Shown: positions 1 through 10,690 of the stretch, in pieces | Position numbering within the stretch: the stretch's first letter is position 1 | Layout: the number at the start of each line of letters is the position of its first letter | Source of the DNA: Copromyces sp. CBS 386.78 | Taxonomy: Eukaryota; Ascomycota; Sordariomycetes; Sordariales; Sordariaceae | NCBI GenBank assembly: GCA_030685235.1 | Contig: MU839245.1 | Coordinates: forward strand, 24,112-88,111 | Direction of reading: 5' to 3' | Length of the DNA stretch: 64,000 nucleotides | Translations under genes and position numbers: made by a program | The notes under the pieces: generated by a model | Told to the model about the DNA's origin: nothing | The model's database searches: none | The model's input: only the letters and a program-made list of their open reading frames with translations

Positions 1-188
1 GTGTATTTGACTGGAAGCCAACGTGAATGTGAGTCCGGAAAAGAGAGCCGTACCGTTTGGTCAATGACTTCGTGGTTGCGCGCTTGGTCGTAGATGTCGA
101 TGGTCACGCCTCGGAGGGCAGAGACCTTGGAGGCTAGCTCGTCGAGGCGCGCATTGTTTTGGCGCTCGCGTTCGTAGGTTGCGGACAT
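1..188 (-). CDS. SFT1: SFT1-type Golgi v-SNARE, 5' end only (partial)
   Basis: This is the N-terminal exon of a small Qc-SNARE of the SFT1/BET1 family, which works in intra-Golgi vesicle fusion. The ATG is at 188-186 and exon 1 runs to 54, exactly 45 codons, beginning MSATYERERQNNARLDELAS and continuing with a segment containing ALRGVTIDIYDQA and ending VIDQT. This matches the start of the fungal SFT1 SNARE helix, including the Leu/Val heptad pattern. A GTACGG donor follows at 53-48. A possible acceptor CAG at 13-11 would give a 43-nt intron and resume as Ser-Asn-Thr, which fits the family, but 43 nt is short and the true acceptor may lie outside the window. The membrane anchor and most of the SNARE helix are beyond the left edge. 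The gene is divergent from the YSC84 gene. The family call is from remembered family features, not a search. Confidence 0.78.
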   Translation of the reverse strand, partial: MSATYERERQNNARLDELASKVSALRGVTIDIYDQARNHEVIDQTVRLSFPDSHSRWLPVKY

Positions 189-1387
189 CTTAGATAGCGA
201 TGATGGGTTTGTGTTGTGGTTGCGGTTGTGGTTATTATTTGTTGTGACTCGCTCAGCGGCCGTGTTGGTGGTTCAGTCGTCAGTGATTATTTGGGGCTCG
301 GTAGTATTAAGGTAAAACTCGTATATTCCTTTATGATATAACGCCGTGTCGTGTCGCGCGTGCGCGTGTAGGATTCGGTGTCTCGCCTTATTGTCTGTTG
401 TCGTTGAGAAACCGTGGTGTTGGTGTTGGTGTTGTTGCCGAGTGCTAAGGGGGTTGCAGCAGGTTCCAGACACACTCGGTTCAGGGTCACAAAGGACACT
501 GGGATCAAGCATCCATCATGATGGAGATATGGAGGCGGCTCAGCTTGTTGGAGTATACACCAGCCACAGCTATGGCCCCTCCCAGTCGCGAATGATGTCA
601 GTTTCTGCCTTTCACGTGTGGCTGCGCGTAAAGCACTTGCATGGCCAATGCGGGGTCCTTTTCTTTGGCGGAGTCTGCTGGAGCCTTCCGTTGCTCGTGG
701 TCCCGTCTGAGCAAGTGTCAACGACGAACACCCGCTGGACAAGGGGGTTTCACTGCAAGGCAGGACGGAGCATTGCACTGCCCAGCGCTTGCCCAGTGCA
801 TTAGGGATGCCTTTTTGCGAGCTGAGGGTCCAGTGCTGCAATTCTCACTCACATGACGCGCGGCACGAGCTCCCGCTTCCATTTCCAACCTGGAAGTACT
901 TCCACCCGTCATCAAATTCGTATGTTTAACTTGGGTTCACGATAGCTCCAAATCTGTGTAAAGGGCGACGAAAGAACGAACTTCCCATCATATAATTTTT
1001 TTTTTTGGAAAAATCCATCTTTCCGAAAAGAAGATCGTCCATCACGGACAAAAGAGACCCCAAGGATCTCCCCAGCTTCGTGACAACCCGCTAGTGTGGG
1101 GACGCCCAGGTACCAACCTCGCATTTACACCACTGAATTGCAGTCTCCAAGGAATTCGACTGGGCTGACCTGCTTTACTTGGTTGCTTGCCTGCCAGTCT
1201 GCCTGCAGGCCATTGATCGGCCAGTGTTTCCCGAGAACTGATTCTGACACACTCCCTCTCTTTCTTTCTTAATATTTTGCTGTCGCTGTCGCATTTCCAC
1301 GACTTCTAACCACAGCCGCTCTACACGCCCTCGCTCTTCAAGACCCGCGCCAGTCTGCTATAGGGATTCCCGCTTCGACACTCCAAT
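189..1387. promoter_or_regulatory. Divergent upstream region between SFT1 and YSC84
   Basis: About 1.2 kb separates the two divergently oriented starts and should hold both promoters and 5' UTRs. It contains a GTTGTGGTTGCGGTTGTGG-type purine/pyrimidine-biased stretch just upstream of SFT1, a T9 run near 1000, and a pyrimidine-rich stretch CTCCCTCTCTTTCTTTCTT at about 1251-1270. Such CT tracts commonly sit near transcription starts in filamentous fungi. Short open frames here (for example 346-804) have biased composition and no family resemblance, so they are not called. Confidence 0.5.
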
Positions 1388-2836
1388 ATGGGTATCAACA
1401 ACCCTCTTCCGTCGTCACTTTCGTGTAAGTTTGTGTCCCGGAGTTCCCGTGATGTTCAGAGCCCGACCCCGCAACTCCTTCCCTTTGCTTTGCCAAATCC
1501 GACAACTGACATGTCTACATACAGCGGAATGTAAGAAGTGCGGCAAGATCCTCGCCTCCTTCATCGAGCCTAAACAAGCCTTTGGTCCCGACAAGGTGAT
1601 ACCGCCATCTGTGCTCGCGAACGCCAAGGTACGAAACAGCCTCTAGAACCCCGATGAAAGCTACTAGGTGGTTAACATTCTCCTAGGGTCTTGCTATCCT
1701 CACAGTCATCAAAGCTGGTTTCCTCGGTTCTGCCCGTTTCGGTAGCGGTCTGGTAGTCGCCCGCCTCCCCGACGGCAGCTGGTCTGCACCAACCGCCATT
1801 GCGACGGGTGGTGCCGGCTTCGGCGGCCAGATCGGTTTCGAGCTTACAGACTTCGTCTTCATTCTCAACGATGCGAGCGCCGTAAAAACCTTCGCCCAGG
1901 CTGGATCACTTACACTTGGTGGTAACGTTTCGGTTGCGGCGGGGCCTATCGGTAGAAATGCTGAGGCCGCCGGAGCCGCCTCGCTGAGAAGCGTAGCTGG
2001 CATCTTCAGTTACTCCAAGACCAAGGGCTTGTTTGCGGGTGTCTCTCTCGAAGGTTCTATGATAGTCGAGCGGAAGGACGCCAATGCAAAGCTCTATGGT
2101 CGTCCGGTTTCCGCCAAGGAGCTCCTTTCGGGAGCCGAGCGCCCCCCGCCGCAGGCCGCTCCTCTCCTCAGCATTCTTAACTCACGGACCTTTGCCGGCA
2201 TGTCCTCTGGGTCTTTCGATGACCGGATGTATAACGATCAGCCCGTTTACGACAACACTCATGACAGCGTGGTATGGGGCAACCGGACAGGAAATGCCTA
2301 CGGCGAGGGCCAGACCCGCGATGCCGGTCATGGGGTATCGGGGGGAGGGCAAGCACATGACGAGTTTGGCCGACCCAAGCGCGCTTCCACGTGGCAGGAC
2401 GATGTGTACGATCAGCAGCCTCGAGGCTTCTCGAATAACAGGTCATCCGTACAGTACGGCCAGAGCGACACTAATGGAGGTGGATTTGGCGGCGGTTACG
2501 GCGCGGCAGCGGCCCAGCAGGCGGCCGCCGACAAGAAGGTTGGCCCCGGGCGGCCGGCCGCACCGAAGCCGAACTACGCGAGCAAACAAGCCTTGATGAA
2601 GAAGAACGAGGCCGTTGCTCTTTACACATTCAATGCGGACCAACCTGGAGATTTGGGGTTCCAAAAGGGCGAGATCATCACTATCCTCAAGAAAACCGAT
2701 AGTGATAACGATTGGTGGTGAGTACACATCGTGGCATATTGATGGCATTCATAGTACTAACGTGTTTCATAGGACTGGCATGATTGGCACAAGACACGGC
2801 ACATTCCCTAGCAACTACGTAAAGATGATCGAGTAA
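1388..2836 (+). CDS. YSC84: YSC84/LSB3-like actin-patch protein (SYLF + SH3), 4 exons
   Basis: Exons at 1388-1424, 1525-1628, 1687-2717 and 2773-2836 join in phase to 411 codons. Introns are 100, 58 and 55 nt, GT-AG, with donors GTAAGT, GTACGA and GTGAGT; the last intron has a canonical TACTAAC branch point. Residues about 10-225 form the SYLF (Ysc84) lipid/actin-binding domain, with the start MGINNPLPSSLSSECKKCGK and the segments PPSVLANAKGLAILTVIKAG and ATGGAGFGGQIGFELTDFVF. A Gly/Gln/Pro-rich linker follows (about 225-354). The C-terminal SH3 domain (355-410) has ALYTF, the WW pair split by intron 3, and PSNYV. In yeast the family binds Las17/Sla1 and phosphoinositides at cortical actin patches during endocytosis. 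The start is supported by the typical MGINNPLP N-terminus. It is complete, with no damage seen. Confidence 0.93.
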
Positions 2837-4811
2837 GGAGAAGAAGTGGATATATCCAGGCAGAGAGGCGACGACAGACGACCTACGACGACTTCTCGGA
2901 AAAGCAGCCTGAACTTTTGAACACATTCGCGTGCGCAAGCACCTGAAGAGAACCACAACACAAGCCACATGAGCGGATACCCTATTTGGGTAAAATCAGC
3001 GTTGCTACGTTCATTGGCCCTTTACGACTTTCTTGAGCTATCTTGCTCCGTTTCTTATCCCGGCGTTTCCTTTTCTAATGACCACATGCATGGAATTGGT
3101 TTATTTACTTTCTTGTCTCTACGTTTCTACATCTCTTTTGGGCGTTTTTTGGGATTTTTATGAAGACAGAGGATCAGCAATGTATGAGGTGCCCCAGGTT
3201 GAGAAACATTTGGATTCAGCGAAAGGGCAGAAGGGCAACGTTTGGTCTAACCAGACTGTGCGGTGGTACGTGTTTGGAAAGCAAGCAGGAAGATGTTGGA
3301 CCTGATTGAACCCTAATGGAATATATATCAGCCAGCATTGCTACTAAAGTATCTACGCATTGACGGTAGACTCGGACATGAAATGTGAACTCTTCCTTAC
3401 TTCTTGCACTACCTGGTCGTTTCCCATCTCTGTGGCATGGGATTTATTAGCCGGCAACAAACAGCATCATCAGCACCATGATGAGCAATATTGAGAAAGC
3501 GAGAATAGACGTAGCATTTGGCAGTCGCGTAATCAAGCCACAAATTTTACGCAAGATATGGACAAGACCATGCGGTGCATGTAAATTGCTGTATAAACAA
3601 CACATAGTGTGTAAGGAGGGTCAGACTATTCCTGCCGTATGACCTCGATGAAAAGCACCACTATGTATTGCTTTTCGTAAACCTCATGCAGATCATAGTA
3701 CGAAGTTCGGCTCCAGAGAATAACACCTTTCGAATAACAAGGGTGCGTAGCGTGCGGAGATGGTAATCCCAAATATGTGCCACGGTATATGACGGGCATA
3801 ATGGTCCCGTAGGTGCACAACCCGAGGGAGAGCCAGTCTCGCCAGCGGGCTATATACTACCATAATCAGATCACAGAGGATGAAAATACTACGAGTTGAG
3901 CACTGGAGGTGTGTAATCTCGGTCGCCAGAATACCATTCATTCTGCTCAGAAGCCTGCTTAACGTGTGATGGTCTTTTGCGAGCGTCTAATTTGTGACAT
4001 ATGTTAATGTATCTCCTGCCTCCGAGCATAGGCAATCTAATTTACCATGTCATTATGAGGTAGGCGAGCCCCGGATGTCTACCTACAATTGCATGTTGTA
4101 ACTCTACCTCTGAGTTTATTGATAGTAGTTGTTGTGTAGTAGAGTCGGTTGTATAAAAGCATATCCAGAACATGTCGACTCAACTTCTAAATCAACCGGC
4201 CAACCAACAGATATCACGGCGCTTAGATGTTGATATCTCCTGCTAGGTATCACAGAGATGGGGTGATATCTCACTTGACGAGTTGACGTAAGTGGTGGAG
4301 GCTGAGCACTTACAAAGATGATCTTATAGACATCTTCACCCCCATGGTGAATCATCATCATCACCTATTACGATGAAGGGATAAAGCAGAAAACCTGAAA
4401 GGTTGCCCCTCTCGTTACCCACGTCGATATGCTTCATGAGCAGTTCGTATCGGTTTTTCTTTTTTCAGAACCAATCTCTTCATTTGTAACCCTCCATAAC
4501 CTCTAGACGCAGTCAGGTTTGCCACTTTTCAGGCTCAGAACCTTTGCTCATCACTCGATGAGCAAGCGAACGGGAAATGGTTCCAAATGCAATCATCCCT
4601 CGAACAAGGTAATCTCGCTTTTCACCAATCGCATTCCATCATTTTCTCGAAGACAAAAGTGAAAGTTCACATCTCATATCTCAGAAAGCATCGCCTCCTT
4701 CGAGTCTGCGATATCGCACGCCAAGCCACCGCCGGGTATGTGTTAGTAAGACAGGCTTGGCTTCTAGAAGACTTCCACGCAAGTTGGGTTGGTTAGCTTG
4801 TTGGTCGTGTA
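2837..4811. other. Gene-poor DNA downstream of YSC84
   Basis: Presumed 3' UTR of YSC84, then GC-balanced sequence without a convincing gene. Open frames of 60-90 codons occur on both strands but lack recognisable domains, conserved start context or spliceable continuation. No tRNA-like B box was seen. There is no strong RIP signature here. Confidence 0.55.
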
Positions 4812-5256
4812 CACTAGGGCCCTGATCGGCACGCGTGACCGTAACCTCTAAATCGTAATACGTAGAGACTTTCGTGTGGAGTGCGGGTGGGAGCTTGTAC
4901 CGATTTTATGGTGGTTACGATCCCGCAAACCACCTCGAGAGCTCTCTTCGTAACCTCTTTATTAAATGGGGCGGTGGATCTGGAAATGGGGGCATCTAAA
5001 CCCTTTTTAGTGCGCGATGGTCAGTAACCGTACCCTATAAGGATTCGCGCCCTCTCGCTTATATATCTTCGACTCCCCATCACAAAGGTACAAACAAATG
5101 GTTACGCATCCACATTGTACAAAACGTAACCATTTAAAGGATCCATATAGGTGGATTTTGCCAGCTTAAAGAGGGAAAGGCATAGTCTTGGCTTGTGCAT
5201 AAACTGGAAGTTACGGTTACGCGGTCACGGTCACGCTGAGCCGATCAGGCCCTAGG
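4812..5256. mobile_element. 445-bp MITE-like element, TA target duplication
   Basis: The two ends are imperfect terminal inverted repeats. The left end starts CACTAGGGCCCTGATCGGCA and is followed by GCGTGACCGTAACC; the reverse complement of the right end reads CCTAGGGCCTGATCGGCTCA followed by GCGTGACCGTGACCGCGTAACC. TA dinucleotides flank both sides (4810-4811 and 5257-5258), the usual target of Tc1/mariner/pogo elements. The interior has no open frame, so it would be a non-autonomous passenger. The superfamily is inferred from TIR plus TA only. Confidence 0.68.
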
Positions 5257-5520
5257 TACGTCAAAGCAAGGGCGAGGGCGGGACGGAAATAACACCCGCT
5301 CGTTGGATCATATTTTCTCTCGACTACCTACACTAGTGGGTGTCGAGCTTGTTCCGGTTACAAACATGTGATGAGACGGACCAATGGGAGTCAAAGGCCT
5401 GCACATGTTTCTGGACGGTTTCCGGCTGCCGAACGAAAGTGGGTCCAACTCGCGCTTGTCTCCCGTCGGACCTTGGTCCGTCGGTAGTAGAACGTCGTTA
5501 TTTTTGTGCTGTGAGCGGCT

Positions 5521-5876
5521 ACTGTAAGAACTCCTGCTTTTGCAAATAATTCCGGCAGCCCAAAATCTTTGCAAAAGAGGGGGATTTGCAAAAGACGGTG
5601 CTGGTGCACAGACCACACTTAGGCCTTCTAACTACTGGATGATTGGCCATGGACTAAAAAAGTAGGTTACCTAAGGCAGCTGTCCCCCCGGTATAAGGGT
5701 ATAAATGTCCTCTCCCACCAAAACTAAACCCCTGTTTTTGCAAATCCGGGCCATCAGCATTGCAAATAGCAGTTAGCAGTCTTCACCACTAGAGGGAATG
5801 CGGGCAGCCCAAATCTTTAGCAAAAGGGGGAGTTTTAGCAAAAGGGGGTGTTAGCAACTGCAGGGGTTCTTACTGT
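5521..5876. mobile_element. Degenerate MITE-like repeat with internal direct repeats
   Basis: The left end (CTGTAAGAACTCCTGCTTTT, from about 5522) is an inverted copy of the right end (reverse complement CAGTAAGAACCCCTGCAGTT, from 5876), each followed by GC(A/T)AA. Inside, a block of about 50 bp with GGCAGCCCAAA, ATCTTT and runs of AGCAAAAGGGGG occurs twice in the same orientation (about 5552-5605 and 5805-5853). A clean target duplication was not found. The ends resemble those of the element at 61171-61501, so both may belong to one family. Confidence 0.48.
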
Positions 5877-6520
5877 CGTACACTATATACCAGAGCCTTT
5901 GCACGTGAAAACATCGGTGGTGTTTAAACTCCGGTCACCGGGAGTGGAGTGACTGGAACTCCAGTCCTCATGTTGGAAGAATCGGCCGATGGTACATGGA
6001 AGTGCCCATAGTACACACCACAGAGTGCCTAAATCATGGCCTGTTGGTAGGTCTTTGAGTCAAAGGGAAACACTCACCAAGAAGCTCGGTTCTCCGTTCA
6101 CAGATATCAGTTGCAACGGTTGTCACATTGCGTCTAGATCGCAGATCTGGAAGCCGGTTATAGGAAAGGAGCTGCTCGATAAGCGACGGGCCGACGGCAA
6201 AGAGATGCCACAGTAGACCCTCTATAACAGACGCCGCAAACAGCCCGAGAGGTCGCCCCTGATCACGAATTTAGGGAAGTGATTGATTTATGGACTGCCA
6301 GATAGTGAGATAGTGTGCCCGGAGCATGCCAGCGGGATGGGCCTGTATGTGTAGTGCAATGCAGGGGCAAAGGCCGTGAAAGAAGGGCCGATACTGCTGG
6401 TGTTTGGTACACTCACTTGCACGTACCAAGTGTAGTGTAGTATCGCCCGTAATGGTCCGCAACCCTGCAACGTAGCCCCGGGCAGTTCGCCGGTGGCCCA
6501 CCGAACGGGAACGGCTAATC

Positions 6521-6523
<3 letters not shown>

Positions 6524-6551
<28 letters not shown>
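6524..6551 (+). repeat. T28 homopolymer
   Basis: An uninterrupted run of 28 T. It makes several overlapping minus-strand frames look like poly-lysine proteins, which should be ignored. Confidence 0.95.
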
Positions 6552-6921
6552 CGATTTTCGTCCATGCGGGCACTTGTAGTTCGTCAAGTTTTTCTCGTAG
6601 GGCTGACGAGAACGGCAATGACGGGAGCAGTATCAAAGGCTGGAAAGCTCACACCCCGTACCTCGGCCGGGAATACCCGCGGCGAGAGCCTACGAATCCA
6701 AATGGCATCTATGTCTATGGCGTGATATCGGAGCTTATCAAAGCCTCCTCGTCAGAATCCTAGATGTGAATGTTGGGCGTTGTCTGGTCTGAAAGTTCAG
6801 CTTCGATCGGGAGGGTTATCGCATATTCCCCACCTGCACAACGCAGGAGACATCTCGCTCACACCTGGCGGTGTGTTTGGAAGTTTCTGATCCAGGGCTC
6901 TTTTGTATTTGCTGCGGTATA

Positions 6922-7227
6922 ATGACTGACTCAAGCATCCAGATGGAAAATGACTCTGATATCGACGTTCCACTGGAGCAAAAGGGCCGGCTAGTGTGGA
7001 TGACTGAGAAAAAACTTGTTCGGGCCGCTCGTGTTTACGACGGATCTGGATATTGGTTGGAGCGCGCTTCCAGCTTTGCCTCGTCTTGGCTATTGAAGGT
7101 TAACGCCCGGGAGATCGACAAGTGCGGCGGTGATAATGGCCAATCGGCTCTGTGTCAAAGCCACCGGCATCCGACGCCAGAGCCCGTCGCCGTCTCGCAG
7201 ACGAACGGCTCGACCTTCATCCTGTAA
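6922..7227 (+). CDS. Possible 101-codon orphan frame, doubtful
   Basis: An ATG frame beginning MTDSSIQMENDSDIDVPLEQ runs to TAA at 7225-7227 in GC-balanced DNA. The first half has a protein-like acidic and amphipathic composition, and a GTTAAC at 7099 could be a donor after ...SSWLLK. I do not recognise it, and no neighbour or motif supports it. It may be chance or the remnant of a spliced gene. Confidence 0.18.
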   Translation: MTDSSIQMENDSDIDVPLEQKGRLVWMTEKKLVRAARVYDGSGYWLERASSFASSWLLKVNAREIDKCGGDNGQSALCQSHRHPTPEPVAVSQTNGSTFIL

Positions 7228-9189
7228 AAATGTGGATATTGCACATGTTAGGGACCTGCCATTTTTATGCGTAGTACCTGGCAGGTCTTCTCGCTGTCTG
7301 ATTTGCCGAGGGAACCGTGTTGCAAAAACGGCTGATGCCTCGACCTGCTTGACTGACGCCTGCATCTGATGGGCTGATTCGAATTAGGTCAATGGCGCCA
7401 TGAGCACCATTCTAGAGCTACCCAGAGAGAGGGATTCAATGCCAGGGGGTTTGAGGGAAAGAATCACCAGCACATGTTCATAGCTGTTGACGACAATGAG
7501 AGGCACCTATGATTGGTCTCAGCGGCGTCGTTTGCCGATGTCGTTGCTTGTTGTGGTGTCCATCCTAACTTGACGGGAACTCTATGGGAAAACTTCGGTG
7601 TGCCCTCCCTCTCCGATGAGTCTACCCAGTAGTGTAAAACTGCCGGAGTGGGGGGCATTTTTCAGTTTTTCCTTCAGTCGTTCTAGAAGCTGACAAAGAT
7701 TCGTGACTCCGCCAGACTTGGCAATCAGCGAGGCTGAGCACTTGGCACAAATGCTCGTGGAATCTCGAGGTTTCACAATTATATAATATCATGGATGGGA
7801 TAATGCTTTCGGAGTGTGAGTGGCGGGAATAAAGAAGGGGCCTGTTTCCATGCTGCTGTTTGGTAGTGCTTTGAAGTCTACAGCAGCTGGAGCAACCCCT
7901 ATCGGGCAGCGACCTCTTGGCGCCAGGTCCCCACCGCCTTTTTTTTTTTCGACATTCCGTGTTTTTCCTGCATGCGCAGGTACACACTACTCCTGGGTAC
8001 ATATTTTCCTCAGCCCAGCATTAACCAGGGTGCACGGAAAGCCCTTCCAACTGAATAACGCTATCGACCATAGGGCGTATTTAGTTCAACCAACACATTT
8101 TCAATCTGTTTTTAACAGGGGTAGAGGAGGGTACAACGCTAGATCTGCAGTAACTGATAGGGATTTCGTACTATTTTCCTTTTTTTCTTTTTTCTCTTTA
8201 TTGCATGGTAGCGCCTGCACGTGACGTAAGCGAAGCCATACAAATTATTATCGAGATTCCTGCTAGAAGGCTTCGTCTTTTAAATTGTAGAATTATAATA
8301 ATTGTATCGAATTCGATTTTGAAGCTATTCAAAAGCGGATAACTTCCTTTAGTAGATAGGAAGCCGCTTTATAAGATTATATATAGTACGAGAGGTTTAT
8401 AGGTATAGTAGTTGGTATTATTGATTGTAAAAGATTAAGGGATAAAGAGGGGGATGTAAATAATAGTTTATTATAATAATAATTCGATTCGATTAAATTG
8501 TAGCGGTAGTACTTTTTACCTTTTAGTTTGGATTATTATTGGTAATAATAGCGAATCGATGTAAATTGAGATTTTTGGTTAGTTGAGTCGAGTAGAATAG
8601 AGCTTAATTGAGTTGAGTAGAGTAGGGTACTTAATTAGGAGCTTTTTCGTATGTATAAATATAGTATTAATTTTGTAATTCTAGTAATTGAAATCCTCTA
8701 TTATTAATACCCTTATTTTCTTTATCTTTTATTTACTCCCTTACCTTTATTATACCTATTATTCGCTTATAAATCATTAATTTCGTTAACGATATTAACA
8801 ATAATGTATTTAGTTTGGATAAGTTCGTTAACGACGGGTATTGTGAGTAGCCTAATTATTTAGAAACGAAGCGATTCCTAACCCTTCTACCCTTATATTT
8901 AGATATTAATGAATATAGTATTACGGTTGTATAGGCGGCGCCGCCTACTTATTCCCCTCCCCTTCCTTCGGCCTAAGTCCTACGAATACTATTTATTAGC
9001 CGGGTTAGGCTAATTCTATTTATTCCGCGGCGAATTAGTATTAGAGTTAACCGGGTATTATTTATTTATATAAACCGGTTACTTAAGTAGGTAAGGGTAG
9101 ATTATTTTGTAATCCTAGTTTTATTTCTCTAATTAGAGGTTATTATTCTTCAATTACAATTTACCCTTATTAACCGCTTATCTTCTTTT

Positions 9190-9985
9190 ACCGCCTCTTC
9201 TACCGCTATTACTTTTATTATTATTACTTTTATTGCCGCTATTTCTACTACCGCCGTTATAAATAGGGATAATAATAATATTAAGCCCGCCTTATTTAAC
9301 GACGAATTCTTACCGCTTAAAGAAGTTAGGTTTTTAAAATGGTTTATTAGTTAGATAAAATAATTTATTTATTATTTAGCGAATATTTAAAAGGAATAAG
9401 CGTTATTTAACGGCTTTAAAGGGAAGAAATTAACGATAGCTCTTAATAAGGCAATTATAATTATATATACTAAATACCTTAGCTAGAATTAGAACCGTTA
9501 ATAGATATATAACCGTTAGAATACGTTAAAGATTAACTATTAATTATAATTGAACTTTATATATAAGATTAGGGTATTATTTAATAAGGCGATTAATTTC
9601 TTTAATACTTATAAGGATATTTAAATATTTTTCTTAGCTAACCGATTTAAGGCTAATTAATTGAAAACGATTTTATTAGAGAATTGTAAGGAAATAGTAT
9701 TATTCTTTGCCGTTAATTGGGCGATGGGTAAGTACGTTATTAATATTTATAGTCGCTTTACGACGTATATAAAGATTAAGAACCCTTTAATAGTAATTAA
9801 GCGATAGGCGTTATAAAACGATTTTAATAGCGGTAAAAAGAAGTATTACAATTAGTATTTAAAAATTAACGATATGCCCTTTAATAGTAGTAACGAGGTT
9901 GAAGAGGACGGCGACAATAATAAAGAAGAAGAGGTCGAAGTTCGCCAGCCAGTAAAGAAGAAAATAATTTATATTACTAATATAG
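9190..9985 (+). pseudogene. RIP-degraded frame of unknown family
   Basis: One plus-strand frame (including the codons ATT AAG at 9280-9285) is much less stop-dense than its surroundings and reads as ordinary protein. It has segments such as FNDEFLPLKEVRFLKWFI, and an acidic Glu/Asp-rich stretch followed by RQPVKKK near the end. Stops are TAA or TAG. The size and the acidic-then-basic tail would suit a Gag-like protein, but no diagnostic motif is visible and no flanking LTR was found. TGA is itself depleted by RIP, so absence of TGA is weak evidence. Confidence 0.3.
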
Positions 9986-10544
9986 ATTGGTTTATATCTT
10001 TTATTAATATTAGGTTTAAAGTTCTCTCTTAGGGATTTAAATCCTCGCCTGCCTAACTAATAATTTTATTATAATTATTATTGTAGCCTTCTTCTAATCC
10101 TACTATTAATAACTTTTTATGTACATTGTTTACTATAATTGTATTACTATTAAAAAGGATACGTAGTAATGAAAAGTAGTAGTTAATATATAAATTGAAG
10201 AAGGATTTAATATATACGGCTACATTTATTAATGTATTAGAAACGAGGGGTTTATTAGTCGAATAGTTACTAGGTTATATATTAAATTTCGAAGGTACGT
10301 TAATATTTATATTTTAAGATTAGTTTTGATTTTTACATCGCTGGGAAATATTGTAATTTTTTTATATTATTTAATAATTATCGTTAATCCGAATTTATTA
10401 CTATTATTATCGTATTCGTACGTATTATATTTAAAAAGTTATTTTGTAAAGTATAATTGTGTTATTGCGATGCGATATTATTATTGTTGGGAGATATAGG
10501 GGTTTAAGTAATTACAAAATATCGTAAAATTAGAAATCTAGTAA

Positions 10545-10690
10545 GTGTAATAATCTAGGTTTAATTAGGTAGTAAAATCTAGTAATCTAGGCTTAGCTAG
10601 GCAGTAAAATCCAGTAATCTGGGCTTAAATCTAGGTAATAAAGTCTAGTAATGTAGGCTTAAATTTAGGCCTAAATAAGTAGTAAAATTA
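10545..10690 (+). repeat. Degenerate short tandem repeat, ~33-40 bp units
   Basis: About three to four units share the pattern AGTAAAATCTAGTAATCTAG followed by GCTTA and a variable (A)AATCTAGG segment. Units differ by small length changes and point mutations. Confidence 0.6.

Larger units (their letters stand above)
5877..8225. other. Gene-poor flank up to the AT-rich block
   Basis: GC-balanced DNA with no recognised gene. It contains a T28 homopolymer (6524-6551) and a T10 run near 7940. Many short frames overlap on both strands, none with a family signature. The composition changes abruptly at about 8225, just after a CACGTGACGTAAGC motif, where the RIP block begins. Confidence 0.5.

Noticed and set aside
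346..804. 152-codon plus-strand frame in the SFT1-YSC84 upstream region
   Set aside because: Composition is low-complexity at the start, it has no family features, and several other frames overlap on both strands.
6271..6636. Minus-strand frames with long poly-Lys
   Set aside because: They cross the T28 homopolymer and have no other support.
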